Source: DAOTXN01 sp034435435
GTDB lineage: Bacteria; Chloroflexota; Anaerolineae; S140-20
Direction: 5' to 3'
DNA: 38,268 nt
Assembly: GCA_034435435.1 (NCBI GenBank)
Contig: DAOTXN010000022.1
Span: forward strand, 1 to 38,268
Shown here: positions 22,943-31,743 of the stretch, piece after piece
How the letters are laid out: each line of letters opens with the position of its first letter
Numbering within the stretch: the first letter of the stretch is position 1
Notes under the pieces: generated by a model
What the model was told of the DNA's origin: nothing
Database searches by the model: none
What the model saw: only the letters and a program-made list of their open reading frames with translations
Position numbers and translations under genes: made by a program

Positions 22943-24220
22943 ATGTCGAGCATTGATGCGACGATCCGACGAGTGGAGCGGGTGCGATTCGGCGCAGCCA
23001 AGATGGACTATGTGCTGTTTCTGACCGTCATGGCGTTATTGATCATTGGCCTGATGATGGTCTATAGCACAACTTTTGACTGGTCCTATGCCATGACTCG
23101 CAATCCCCTGTCTTTGCTAATGCGCCAAACCATGTGGGTGGCGATGGGGCTGGTGGCGATGGCAGCCCTCTCACGCATTGACTATTTGTGGTGGCAGCGC
23201 CTGGCGATCCCCATCATGATGGTGGCCGTGGTGTCGCTGTTACTGGTGTTGGCGTTTGGCAGCGTGCGCTTTGGCGCGCAGCGCACATTCCTTAATGGGT
23301 CGATTCAACCCAGCGAGCCGGCCAAACTGGCGATCATCATTTACATTGCGGCCTGGGTGTCCTCCAAAGGCGCCAAAGTCCGCCAGATGACCTACGGCAT
23401 GATCCCCTTTGCCGTGCTCATCGGCGTCGTCGCCGGGCTCATCGTGCTCCAGCCCGACTTTAGCACGGCGATTTTGATCGTGATGACGGCCGGCGCGATG
23501 TTTTTTATCGCCGGGGCAGATTTGCTGCAAGTGGCGCTCGGCTTTGCCGTCAGTAGCGGCACGTTTTATGTGTTGATCATCAACTCGGCGCACGGCTCAC
23601 AACGCCTTCAGCATTATCTGGTAGCGTGGAAGGACCCCGAATCGCTCTCGTATCATGTGCAGCAGGCGCTGGTGGCCTTGGGGTCGGGCGGCCTGTTCGG
23701 GCGCGGACTGGGCGCGGGCTATCAAAAGTTCGGCTACCTGCCGGCTCCTCACACCGACAGCGTGTTTGCCGTGTTGGGCGAGGAACTGGGGCTGGCAGGT
23801 TGTCTGATTGTAATTGGCTTGCTCGCCCTGCTGGCCCAACGTGGTTTCAAGATCGCGTTGGAGGCGCGCGACCCTTTTGGGGCTGTCTTGGCAGTGGGCC
23901 TGACGTGTTGGCTGATCTTTCAAGCGATCATCAACGTGGCGGTGATGACGGCGATGATTCCCTTTGCTGGTTTGCCTTTGCCCTTTTTGAGCATGGGCGG
24001 CTCGTCAATGGTATCGTCGCTGGCAGCTATTGGGCTGCTGCTGAGTGTCTCTCGGGGCAGCCGGGCAGCGGTCTTGTCCAAAGCCCAGCCGCCGCTCACT
24101 GCGTCCAGTCAGGTGCGAGATGCGGCTTATAGCGTTCATCGTGGAGGGCGCAAACGTGCGAGTTCTATTTTCTGGTGGCGGAACCGGAGGTCACGTATAT
24201 CCCGCGTTAGCCGTCGTTAG
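22943..24220 (+). CDS. ftsW: Septal peptidoglycan glycosyltransferase FtsW
   Basis: SEDS-family glycosyltransferase that polymerises lipid II at the septum with FtsI. The 425-residue protein has about ten membrane helices. It shows the SEDS signatures QPSEPAKLAIIIYIA, LQPDFSTAILIV, the conserved aspartate loop, GSGGLFGRGLGAGYQKFGYLPAPHTDSVFAVLGEELG and PFAGLPLPFLSMGGSSMVSSLAAIGLLLS. GGAGG lies 10 bases before the ATG. The last 22 residues are read out of frame over the start of murG and give an arginine-rich tail. Confidence 0.95.
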   Translation: MSSIDATIRRVERVRFGAAKMDYVLFLTVMALLIIGLMMVYSTTFDWSYAMTRNPLSLLMRQTMWVAMGLVAMAALSRIDYLWWQRLAIPIMMVAVVSLLLVLAFGSVRFGAQRTFLNGSIQPSEPAKLAIIIYIAAWVSSKGAKVRQMTYGMIPFAVLIGVVAGLIVLQPDFSTAILIVMTAGAMFFIAGADLLQVALGFAVSSGTFYVLIINSAHGSQRLQHYLVAWKDPESLSYHVQQALVALGSGGLFGRGLGAGYQKFGYLPAPHTDSVFAVLGEELGLAGCLIVIGLLALLAQRGFKIALEARDPFGAVLAVGLTCWLIFQAIINVAVMTAMIPFAGLPLPFLSMGGSSMVSSLAAIGLLLSVSRGSRAAVLSKAQPPLTASSQVRDAAYSVHRGGRKRASSIFWWRNRRSRISRVSRR

Positions 24221-25280
24221 CGAATTTGGGATGCGGCGTTCGGCGCTCGAAATCCTGTATATTGGAGCCAGAGGCGAATTGGAAGAGACATTGGCGCCAC
24301 GGGCGGGTGTGCCGCTAGAGACTATCATAGGGGGCGGGCTGCATGGGGTCGGGCCAGTGCGGTGGGTGCGCAACGCATTGCGGTTGGTGCGCGGCTTTTT
24401 CCAGGCGTGGCGCGTGATGGGACGGTTTCAGCCCGACGCGGTGTTTTTGACCGGTGGATACGTGAGCGTGCCGGTCGCACTGGTAGCCTGGCTGCGTCGC
24501 TGGCCCATACTGGTCTATTTGCCCGACGTGGAACCAGGACGGGCCATCAAGCTGTTGAGCCATCTGGCCGCTCGCGTGGCGACCACCGTTGAGGCGTCGC
24601 GGCCGTATTTTCCGTCCGGCAAAGTCGTCGTGACCGGTTATCCGCTGCGCCAGGAATTTCACGCAGTCCGCGAGCAGGGCAAAGCAGCCGCCCGTGCTCG
24701 CCTGGGCCTCCCGTCCGACGAGCGCGTGGTGCTGATCTTTGGCGGCAGCCGGGGGGCGCGGCGCATCAACCAGGCCCTGGGTGCGATTCTGGAGCCGGTG
24801 CTGGCGCGGGCGCACGTGATTCACATCAGCGGCCAATTGGACGCCCAGGCCTGCCAGGCCCGGCGCGCCGCGCTGCCGGCTCAGGCGCAGGCGCGTTACC
24901 ATCTGTTCGATTATGTGCACGAGATGGCTCTGGTCTTGGCTGCCGCCGATTTGGTGGTGGCCCGCGCGGGTGCGGCCACCCTGGCCGAGTTGCCGTTTTT
25001 CGGCCTGCCGGCCATTTTGGCGCCGTACCCGTTTGCCTGGCGTTACCAAAAGGTCAACGCCGATTATCTGGTCCAGCGCGGCGCGGCGATTCAGGTGAAC
25101 GATCAAGACATGGAAACGCAACTGCTGCCTACCATCGAGGCGCTGCTGACCGATGCTGCGCGGTTGGAAGAGATGGCCCGTCGTTCCCGCCAACTGGCCC
25201 AACCCGATGCCGCCGCGCGTTTGGCCGATTTGCTCGTTCAACTCGCCCAGCGTGAGCAGGGTTCGAGAAAGGAGGAGTGA
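24156..25280 (+). CDS. murG: Lipid II synthase (UDP-GlcNAc transferase) MurG
   Basis: Adds GlcNAc to lipid I on the inner face of the membrane to give lipid II. The 374-residue GT-B protein has the N-terminal glycine loop SGGGTGGHVYPALAVV (about 5-20), the second glycine loop FGGSRGARRINQAL and the UDP-GlcNAc site RAGAATLAELPFFGLPAILAPYPFAWRYQKVNADYL. The GTG start at 24156 has GGAGGG seven bases upstream and places the glycine loop where the family has it. It overlaps the ftsW 3' end by 65 bases in another frame. Confidence 0.95.
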   Translation: MRVLFSGGGTGGHVYPALAVVSEFGMRRSALEILYIGARGELEETLAPRAGVPLETIIGGGLHGVGPVRWVRNALRLVRGFFQAWRVMGRFQPDAVFLTGGYVSVPVALVAWLRRWPILVYLPDVEPGRAIKLLSHLAARVATTVEASRPYFPSGKVVVTGYPLRQEFHAVREQGKAAARARLGLPSDERVVLIFGGSRGARRINQALGAILEPVLARAHVIHISGQLDAQACQARRAALPAQAQARYHLFDYVHEMALVLAAADLVVARAGAATLAELPFFGLPAILAPYPFAWRYQKVNADYLVQRGAAIQVNDQDMETQLLPTIEALLTDAARLEEMARRSRQLAQPDAAARLADLLVQLAQREQGSRKEE

Positions 25281-25283
25281 TTC

Positions 25284-25847
25284 ATGGGAGGTATTGAAGT
25301 ACTGCTTGCCACCGTCATGTTTATTTTTGGGATGGTCGGTCTGGTGCGCGGCGCGGCCAAAGAGCTTGGCGTGACGATGGCCCTGGTCGTCCTCCTGGCT
25401 GTCATGAGCCAGTTTGATAATTTGGTCACGCTGAACGAATTGCCCGGCCGGGTGAACCGCATCGTGGCGGGGGTGGGTTTCGGCACAAATGTCCTCATCA
25501 AGCAACAGATGACGGTGCTTTTTCTCTTTTCTGCCGCAGTAGTCATGACATGCTTTCTCGCCTACCACGGCCAGGAGACGCTCGCCTTTCGTTTCAAGAA
25601 TCCACCCGGCGTGCTGGGAGTGGTGGCGGGATGGCTGGTCGGCGCCCTCAACGGATACCTGGCTTTTGGTACCATCTGGTATTACATGGACCGGCTCAAT
25701 TATCCCGTGCAGCAGTATGAGTGGTTTTCGGCGAACCTGACCAGCCTGGGCGCCAAGCTTGTCAATTACCTGCCGCAAAATCTGGTCAGCGGCGTGCTGT
25801 TGAGCGGATTGGCGCTGATCTTGCTGTGGTGGCGGATTTTGAAATAA
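25284..25847 (+). CDS. CvpA-like integral membrane protein in the dcw cluster
   Basis: A 187-residue hydrophobic protein with about four membrane helices (about 4-20, 27-45, 75-93, 105-130) and a last one at 165-185. The segment GMVGLVRGAAKELGVTMALVVLLAVM resembles the start of CvpA/colicin V production family proteins. The role is unknown. GGAGG precedes the ATG; it begins three bases after murG and ends 10 bases before murC, so it is made with the cell-wall enzymes. It is not a usual dcw member. I am fairly sure of topology and only moderately of the CvpA link. Confidence 0.65.
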   Translation: MGGIEVLLATVMFIFGMVGLVRGAAKELGVTMALVVLLAVMSQFDNLVTLNELPGRVNRIVAGVGFGTNVLIKQQMTVLFLFSAAVVMTCFLAYHGQETLAFRFKNPPGVLGVVAGWLVGALNGYLAFGTIWYYMDRLNYPVQQYEWFSANLTSLGAKLVNYLPQNLVSGVLLSGLALILLWWRILK

Positions 25848-25857
25848 GGACGCTACG

Positions 25858-27243
25858 TTGGCTGGTTTGACTCAACCCGGCTCACATATTCACTTTATCG
25901 GCATCGGCGGCGCTGGGCTTTCGGCCATTGCCCGCGTGCTGATGGATTTGGGCTATCGCGTTTCGGGTTCCGACCGGGTGGCTTCGGCGCTCACAGCGGC
26001 GTTGTCCTCCGAGGGTGCGACGGTCTTCATCGGCCATCGCGCCGGGCAGGTGGACGGGGCCGACGCGGTCGTGATTTCGTCGGCGGTGGCGGCAGACAAC
26101 GTGGAGGTGCAGGCCGCCCGCGCCCGAGGCATCCCCATCGTCAAGCGAGCCGACTTTTTGGGCGCAATGATGAGCGGGCGCACGGCGGTGGCGGTGGCCG
26201 GATCGCACGGCAAGACGACCACAACGGGTATGATCGCTACGCTGTGCTTGGCGGCCGGCCAGGACCCGACCTTTATCGTCGGCGGTCAGATCGCCCACCT
26301 GGGCACCAACGCGCGCGCCGGGGGCGGGCCGTTTGTGATCGAGGCGGACGAATACGACCGCACGTTCTTGGGCTTGAAACCGACCATTGCCGTGGTGACC
26401 AACGTTGAGCACGATCATCCAGACTGCTACCCCACGCCGCACGATTTTCACTCCGCATTCGAAGCGTTTGTCGATCTGTTGCCCTCCAATGGGATCCTGA
26501 TCGTCTGCGCCGACGATCCGGGCGCTCGCGCTTTAGGAGAGCGCCGCGCCGACTCTGCGGGCGGCCAGGTGGCGCGTTATGGCCTGGCTGCGGACGCTCA
26601 CTGGCGAGCGGTAGATGTGCAGCCCAACGGAGCCGGGGGCAGCGATTACGTGGCGCTGCACGAGGGCGAGTCGCGGGGGCTTTTCCGGTTGCGCGTACCG
26701 GGGCTGCACAACGTGGTCAACAGCCTGGCGGTGTTGGCCGTGGCCGACCGGCTGGGCGTGCCACTGACCCTTGCCGCTCAGGCTTTGCGCGACTTTCGGG
26801 GGATGGAGCGCCGCTTTGAAATCAAAGGGGTCGCACAGGGTGTGACGGTGGTGGACGATTATGCGCACCACCCGACCGAGATTCGGGCCACGCTGGCCGC
26901 GGCGCGGATCAACTATCCCGGTCGCAAGATCTGGGCAGTGTGGCAACCGCACACTTTTAGCCGCACCAAAGCGCTGTTGAACGATTTTGCGACGGCTTTT
27001 GGCGACGCCGACCACGTGCTGGTGACGCCCATCTATGCCGCCCGCGAGTCCGATGACTTGGGAGTGAGCAGCGCTGCCGTCGTCGCCGCTATGGTACACA
27101 AAGATGCCCGTCTCGTGGCCGACCTGCAAACGGCGGTGGACGTGCTGGAGGCCGAGATTTCGACGAATGACGTGGTGCTGACGTTGGGGGCGGGGGACGG
27201 TTATCTCATCGGCGAGCAGTTGTTAGCGAGGCTGGGCAGATGA
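25858..27243 (+). CDS. murC: UDP-MurNAc L-alanine ligase
   Basis: Adds L-alanine to UDP-MurNAc, the first Mur ligase step. The 461-residue protein has IHFIGIGGAGLSAIARVL (11-28), GYRVSGSD, the P-loop GSHGKTTTT (115-123), EADEYDRTFLGLKP and NVEHDHPDCY, and the C-terminal DDYAHHPTEIRATLAAAR and WQPHTFSRTKALLNDF that identify MurC. TTG start at 25858 with AAGGA seven bases upstream. Its stop overlaps the murB start by four bases. Confidence 0.96.
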   Translation: MAGLTQPGSHIHFIGIGGAGLSAIARVLMDLGYRVSGSDRVASALTAALSSEGATVFIGHRAGQVDGADAVVISSAVAADNVEVQAARARGIPIVKRADFLGAMMSGRTAVAVAGSHGKTTTTGMIATLCLAAGQDPTFIVGGQIAHLGTNARAGGGPFVIEADEYDRTFLGLKPTIAVVTNVEHDHPDCYPTPHDFHSAFEAFVDLLPSNGILIVCADDPGARALGERRADSAGGQVARYGLAADAHWRAVDVQPNGAGGSDYVALHEGESRGLFRLRVPGLHNVVNSLAVLAVADRLGVPLTLAAQALRDFRGMERRFEIKGVAQGVTVVDDYAHHPTEIRATLAAARINYPGRKIWAVWQPHTFSRTKALLNDFATAFGDADHVLVTPIYAARESDDLGVSSAAVVAAMVHKDARLVADLQTAVDVLEAEISTNDVVLTLGAGDGYLIGEQLLARLGR

Positions 27244-28124
27244 GCCGGGGCAAGCTTGCAAGCCTGCGAACTGACGAACCATTGGCCCGCTACACGTCGG
27301 CGCGCATCGGGGGACCGGCTGATTTTTTGGTCGTGGCCGAGAGCGTCGAGACGTTGCGCGAAGCGGTGCGCTATGCACGGGAGCAAGAATTGGAGTGGCG
27401 GGTGTTGGGCAGCGCTTCTAACGTGTTGGTGGCCGACGCCGGTGTGCGCGGGCTGGTGATCGTGAATAGAGCCAAGCAGGTCACTTTTGAAGACAACGGC
27501 CGCGTGCTCGCCGAATCGGGCGCAAACCTCAGTTCGCTGGCGCGGAGCTGTATCGCGCGCGGGTGGGCGGGATTGGAGTGGGCGGTCAGTGTGCCAGGCA
27601 CGGTGGGGGGGGCAGTGGTCGGCAACGCCGGCGCCCACGGCGGCAACGTCGCTGGCGTGCTCGCCGGTGCGACGGTGCTGGAACCCGACGGAACAGCGTT
27701 GGAATGGCCGGTGGAACGCCTGGCGTATGCCTATCGCGACAGCGCGCTGAAACGAGCGGCGGGTGGGCGGGTTGTGTTGAGCGCGACGTTTGAGCTGAAG
27801 CCCGCCGATCCGTCCGATCTGGCGCGGCGCGCCGACGAATTTGTAGCGCGGCGCAAAGCCACCCAGCCGCCGGGAGCCAGCATCGGCTCGATGTTCAAAA
27901 ACCCTCCCGGCGACTATGCAGGGCGGCTCATCGAGGCCGCCGGATTAAAAGGGACGCACATCGGCGGGGCGCAGATTTCGGCGGTTCACGCCAACTTTTT
28001 CGTCAACACGGCTACCGCCGCCGCCGCCGACGTCAAGGCGCTGATCGATCTGGCGCAGAAGCGGGTGCGCGAGCGTTTTGGCGTGGAGCTAGAGTTGGAG
28101 ATTGAGCTGGTGGGTAGGTGGTAA
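27240..28124 (+). CDS. murB: UDP-N-acetylenolpyruvoylglucosamine reductase
   Basis: Reduces the enolpyruvyl group to give UDP-MurNAc, with FAD and NADPH. The 294-residue protein is of the short, type II form. It has YTSARIGGPADFLV, VLGSASNVLVAD in the FAD domain, the AVSVPGTVGGAVVGNAGAHGG loop, YRDSALK, and GSMFKNPPGDYAGRLIEAAGLKG with the catalytic serine; the C-terminal ELEIELVG carries the catalytic glutamate. Its ATG overlaps the murC stop; ddl follows two bases later. Confidence 0.96.
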   Translation: MSRGKLASLRTDEPLARYTSARIGGPADFLVVAESVETLREAVRYAREQELEWRVLGSASNVLVADAGVRGLVIVNRAKQVTFEDNGRVLAESGANLSSLARSCIARGWAGLEWAVSVPGTVGGAVVGNAGAHGGNVAGVLAGATVLEPDGTALEWPVERLAYAYRDSALKRAAGGRVVLSATFELKPADPSDLARRADEFVARRKATQPPGASIGSMFKNPPGDYAGRLIEAAGLKGTHIGGAQISAVHANFFVNTATAAAADVKALIDLAQKRVRERFGVELELEIELVGRW

Positions 28125-28126
28125 AT

Positions 28127-29275
28127 ATGACCGAGAAAATTCGCGTCGGTATCATCTTTGGGGGGCGCTCCGGCGAGCACGAAGTCAGCCTGCGCTCGGC
28201 GCGCTCGGTGATGCAAGCCATTGACAAAGACAAATACGAAGCCGTGCCCATCGGCATCACCAAAGAGGGACATTGGCTCGTGGGCGGCGATCCTATGCAG
28301 GCGCTGGCGGCGCGAGTGGACCCTCGGTTACTCAAAGGGCCGCAGGGACCCCAAGAGCCGCACAAGCGGGCGCTGGCCGTCGTGGGCGATCCCGACGCGG
28401 CGTTGGTGCCCCAGGCCGCCTCGCTGCGCGAGCTGGACGTGATCTTTCCGGTGCTGCACGGTCCTTTTGGCGAGGACGGCACGGTGCAGGGCCTGTTAGA
28501 ATTGGCCGGGCTGCCTTACGTCGGCGCGGGAGTGACCGGTTCGGCCGTGGCGATGGACAAGATCATCTTTAAGGACGTGATGCAGGCCCACGGTTTGCCC
28601 ATCGTGCCTGATCTGCGCTTCAAGCGCAATCGCTGGGAGGTCGAGCGTGAGGCCGTATTGGACGAGGTCGAGGCGGCTTTGGGCTATCCGCTCTTTACCA
28701 AGCCGGCCAATCTAGGTTCCAGTGTGGGCATCTGCAAGTGCCACAATCGAGAGGAGCTGGCGGCCGGCTTGGATCAAGCGGCCCGTTTTGACCGCAAACT
28801 CATTGTCGAGGCGGCCGTGCCGCATGCCCGCGAGATCGAGGTCAGCGTGCTGGGCAACGATGATCCCATCGCTTCGCTGCCGGGCGAGATCATCCCTAGC
28901 CGCGAGTTTTACGATTATGCCGCCAAGTACATCGACGAGGGGGATGAGGCCAGCCAGTTGCTCATTCCGGCCCCGCTTTCGGAGGCGCTGACCGGGCGCG
29001 TGCGGGCGCTGGCGGTGCAGACGTACCAGGCCATCGACTGCGCGGGCCTGGCGCGGGTAGATTTTTTGCTCAACGGCGAGACCGACGAGTTGTTCGTGAA
29101 CGAGATCAACACGTTGCCCGGCTTTACCTCCATCAGTATGTACCCCAAGCTATGGGAGGCCACGGGTATCTCGTATGCGGAGTTGATCTCGCGCTTGATC
29201 GACCTGGCGCTGGAGCGGCATGCCGACCGCCAGCGTTCCAGAACTTCGTATGAACTAGACGCCGAGGATGTATGA
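28127..29275 (+). CDS. ddl: D-alanine-D-alanine ligase
   Basis: Joins two D-alanines with ATP for use by MurF. The 382-residue ATP-grasp protein has VGIIFGGRSGEHEVSLRSA at the start, LHGPFGEDGTVQG, YVGAGVTGSAVAMDK, FTKPANLGSSVGI and the metal-site segment VNEINTLPGFTSISMYPKLWEATG. The ATG at 28127 is chosen over the in-frame GTG at 28118, because TAGGTGG gives a ribosome binding site five bases before it. It shares an ATGA overlap with ftsQ. Confidence 0.96.
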   Translation: MTEKIRVGIIFGGRSGEHEVSLRSARSVMQAIDKDKYEAVPIGITKEGHWLVGGDPMQALAARVDPRLLKGPQGPQEPHKRALAVVGDPDAALVPQAASLRELDVIFPVLHGPFGEDGTVQGLLELAGLPYVGAGVTGSAVAMDKIIFKDVMQAHGLPIVPDLRFKRNRWEVEREAVLDEVEAALGYPLFTKPANLGSSVGICKCHNREELAAGLDQAARFDRKLIVEAAVPHAREIEVSVLGNDDPIASLPGEIIPSREFYDYAAKYIDEGDEASQLLIPAPLSEALTGRVRALAVQTYQAIDCAGLARVDFLLNGETDELFVNEINTLPGFTSISMYPKLWEATGISYAELISRLIDLALERHADRQRSRTSYELDAEDV

Positions 29276-30114
29276 AGCAGGGAGAACGCAAACCGACCCG
29301 CCATGCGCCGGGCAAGCGCAAGCCCCGGCGCAAATTACAGTGGCGACGCCAACGTACCCGCCCCAGCCGCCAGCGTTACGAGATCGCAGTGCCGGCCCTG
29401 GGCGGCGCCGAACGCATGGCGCATCCTCTGCAGACCATGCCCCGACTGGTGAGCGGTTTGTTGCTGGTGGTTGCCGGCTGGTTGCTTTATTGGTTCAGCA
29501 GCGCCGACGTGTTCTACATTCGGCATTTGAAACTCGAAGGGAACTGGCGTGTGCCGGAGGCTGAGTTATTGACCATGAGCGGCCTGGACGGCGTGAGCAT
29601 CTTTTGGGCCGACAGCCGCGCCGCCGAGCGAGCCTTGGAGACGTTGCCCGACGTCGCGTCGGCCCAGGTGCAGTGTAGCCTGCCGGCTCGTTGTGTGGTA
29701 CGGGTGAGGGAACGTCCGGCGCTGCTGGTGTGGCGGCAGGGCGACGCTCAAATCTGGGTCGGGGCCGATGGGGTGGCCTTGCCGGCGCGGGGCGATTTAC
29801 CCAACGCCCTGGTGTTGGATGCCGTGGAAAGCACGGCACTCAAACCTGGCGACCGCCTCCCTCCGACGCTCATCGCCGCCGTGCGTGAGCTGGAGCGGCT
29901 ACAGCCGGACGTGCGGGTGTATCAGTTCTCTGACCGGTTTGGAATCAGTTATTACAATGATTTTGGCTGGCCGGTGCGTTTGGGGCACTCGGGTGAAATT
30001 GCCGCTAAACTGGATTTGGTGTACACTCTTGCGAATTACCTTGTGGCGCAAGGTATCACACCCAAATATCTGGACGTGCGCTTTCTCGAAGCGCCGTACT
30101 ATGGAGAATGGTAA
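29272..30114 (+). CDS. ftsQ: Division protein FtsQ (DivIB)
   Basis: Bitopic divisome protein that links early and late division proteins. The 280-residue protein has a basic cytoplasmic N-terminus of about 60 residues (many Arg and Lys), one membrane helix (LVSGLLLVVAGWLLYWFSSA), a POTRA domain (FYIRHLKLEGNWRVPEAELLTMSGL) and an FtsQ beta domain ending DVRFLEAPYYGEW. The last Trp codon and the TAA stop are formed by the left end of the inserted element; without it the frame would stop at TGA after YYGE. It overlaps ddl by four bases. Confidence 0.88.
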   Translation: MKQGERKPTRHAPGKRKPRRKLQWRRQRTRPSRQRYEIAVPALGGAERMAHPLQTMPRLVSGLLLVVAGWLLYWFSSADVFYIRHLKLEGNWRVPEAELLTMSGLDGVSIFWADSRAAERALETLPDVASAQVQCSLPARCVVRVRERPALLVWRQGDAQIWVGADGVALPARGDLPNALVLDAVESTALKPGDRLPPTLIAAVRELERLQPDVRVYQFSDRFGISYYNDFGWPVRLGHSGEIAAKLDLVYTLANYLVAQGITPKYLDVRFLEAPYYGEW

Positions 30115-30252
30115 CTGCTCAGCCCAAATGCGTAAAAGCGGCAAACCCAAAGCCACTCGACAGGATTCACAAGATTCACAGGATGGAATTTGTGGAAAAA
30201 TCCTGTAAATCCTGTAAATCTTGTCCAAAGAGCTACCAGGGTGAGCAGTTAC
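30111..30252. mobile_element. MITE-like element with 11-bp inverted repeats and 8-bp target duplication
   Basis: GTAACTGCTCA (30111-30121) and TGAGCAGTTAC (30242-30252) are perfect inverted repeats. They are flanked by the direct repeat GGAGAATG (30103-30110 and 30253-30260). The 142-bp interior has no gene but contains three 9-bp units with ACAGGATTC-like sequence facing three with ATCCTGTAA-like sequence. The same end motif occurs at the elements at 3526-3745 and 6760-6814. It separates ftsQ from ftsA. Confidence 0.85.
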
Positions 30253-30276
30253 GGAGAATGAATCGAAAGGGGCGCA

Positions 30277-31503
30277 ATGGAGCGCACCATCGTAGGCATT
30301 GACGCAGGCACGACGAAAATCTGTACGCTGGTGGCCGAAGTGGATGACGACGGGCGGCTGCGCGTGGTCGGCGTCGGCGCTGTGCCTTCGCGCGGCCTGC
30401 GCAAAGGCGTGATCGTCAACGTCGGCGAGGCCATGTCGGCCATTGCCGAGTCCATCGACGTGGCCGAGCGTCTGTCGGGCTATCAGATCGAACGGGCGTA
30501 TGTGGGCGTGTCGGGTGGGCACGTTGCTTCGATGAATAGCCGGGGGGTGGTCGCCATCGGGCGCGGGCACAACGGCGTGATGTACGAGGACATTGACCGG
30601 GCGATGGACGCGGCGGGCGCAGTGGCGATTCCACACAACCGGCAGGTGCTGCACGTTATCCCGCGCGGCTATACCATTGACGGCCAGGACGGCGTGCGCG
30701 ATCCCGTGGGGATGCACGGTTTTCGCCTGGAGGTCGAAGCGCACATTGTCACAGGTGCGGCGACCGCTATACAAAACCTGATCAAGTGCATCGAAAATCT
30801 GGGCGTGAGTGTGGACGAGTTGGTGCTTGACCCTTTGGCTTCCGGGGCAGCTATTTTGACCGAGACCGAGCGCGAGATGGGCGTGGCCCTGGCCGACATT
30901 GGCGGCGGGACGACCGACATTGCCATTTTTATCGACGGCACCGTCTGGCACACGATGGTGCTGGAAGTAGGGGGCAATCATCTGACCAACGATCTGTCGA
31001 TTGGCTTGCGCCTGCCGTTTGAATCGGCCGAAGAGGTCAAGCTCAAATACGGCCACGTGATGCCCACCAACGTGCGGGCGGAAGAGAGCTTTGCCGTCAA
31101 GACCTTTGGGGACGATGCGCAGCAACAGGTCTTTCGGCGCGAGGTGGCGCACATCCTGGAGGCGCGGGCCGAAGAGATCTTTAATTTGATTCTGCGTGAG
31201 ATCAAGCGTTCGGGTTATGATGGCTTGCTGCCGGCAGGTTTGGTGCTGTGCGGCGGCACGTCGCAATTGACGGGCATGAGCGAATTGGGCAAACACGTGC
31301 TCGACATGCCCATTCGCGTCGGGCAACCACACGATCTGCTGGGGCTGGTGGATCAGTTATCCAGTCCGGCCTTTGCCACCAGCGCCGGTCTGTTGCAATG
31401 GGGCGAAGCGGCGGCGCAAAGGCCGCACCGCCGCCGGCGTGGGAGCCGGGTGAACATCGGGCAGCGGATAGGAAATTGGCTACGCAATTTCCTGCCCGGT
31501 TAG
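30277..31503 (+). CDS. ftsA: Division protein FtsA
   Basis: Actin-like ATPase that ties FtsZ to the membrane. The 408-residue protein has the phosphate-1 motif VGIDAGTTKI (6-15), the FtsA-specific 1C subdomain, the phosphate-2 motif LADIGGGTTDIAIF, the adenosine motif VLCGGTSQLTGM, and a C-terminal amphipathic helix (IGQRIGNWLRNFLPG) that would insert in the membrane. AAAGGGG lies four to five bases before the ATG. Before the upstream insertion it would have been about 15 bases from ftsQ. Confidence 0.96.
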   Translation: MERTIVGIDAGTTKICTLVAEVDDDGRLRVVGVGAVPSRGLRKGVIVNVGEAMSAIAESIDVAERLSGYQIERAYVGVSGGHVASMNSRGVVAIGRGHNGVMYEDIDRAMDAAGAVAIPHNRQVLHVIPRGYTIDGQDGVRDPVGMHGFRLEVEAHIVTGAATAIQNLIKCIENLGVSVDELVLDPLASGAAILTETEREMGVALADIGGGTTDIAIFIDGTVWHTMVLEVGGNHLTNDLSIGLRLPFESAEEVKLKYGHVMPTNVRAEESFAVKTFGDDAQQQVFRREVAHILEARAEEIFNLILREIKRSGYDGLLPAGLVLCGGTSQLTGMSELGKHVLDMPIRVGQPHDLLGLVDQLSSPAFATSAGLLQWGEAAAQRPHRRRRGSRVNIGQRIGNWLRNFLPG

Positions 31504-31743
31504 TGGGTGAGGTCTTTTTTCGGGGGGAGATCGCTGGGAGGAGGCGAGGAGATGAAACAACCAGAAGCGCGACCGCCTTGAGGGCGCGGTGTTGGAGCAT
31601 TGTCCCCAGGACGGCGCAAGACGGTCCACGTCAGGCAGTTGAGTCTGGGGATTGATTCGTGGCATGAGGAATTATCACAGTCAACACACAGGTCACAGCG
31701 CGTCATCGTTTCTCGGACAAGCAGGAATAAAGGGAGCAAGGTT
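31504..31743. other. ftsA-ftsZ intergenic region
   Basis: 240 bases without a gene. The in-frame upstream extension of ftsZ from 31600 is unlikely, because a good AGGGAG site (31731-31736) precedes the ATG at 31744. I see no convincing promoter, though the length would allow one. Confidence 0.5.

Noticed and set aside
24315..25778. A 487-residue minus-strand ORF over murG
   Set aside because: Antisense to murG and the CvpA-like gene; Gln/His/Arg-rich shadow.
29899..31332. A 477-residue minus-strand ORF over ftsA
   Set aside because: Runs through the ftsQ end, the inserted element and ftsA; shadow frame.
31600..31743. N-terminal extension of ftsZ from 31600
   Set aside because: The added 48 residues have no similarity to FtsZ starts, and a good ribosome binding site precedes 31744.
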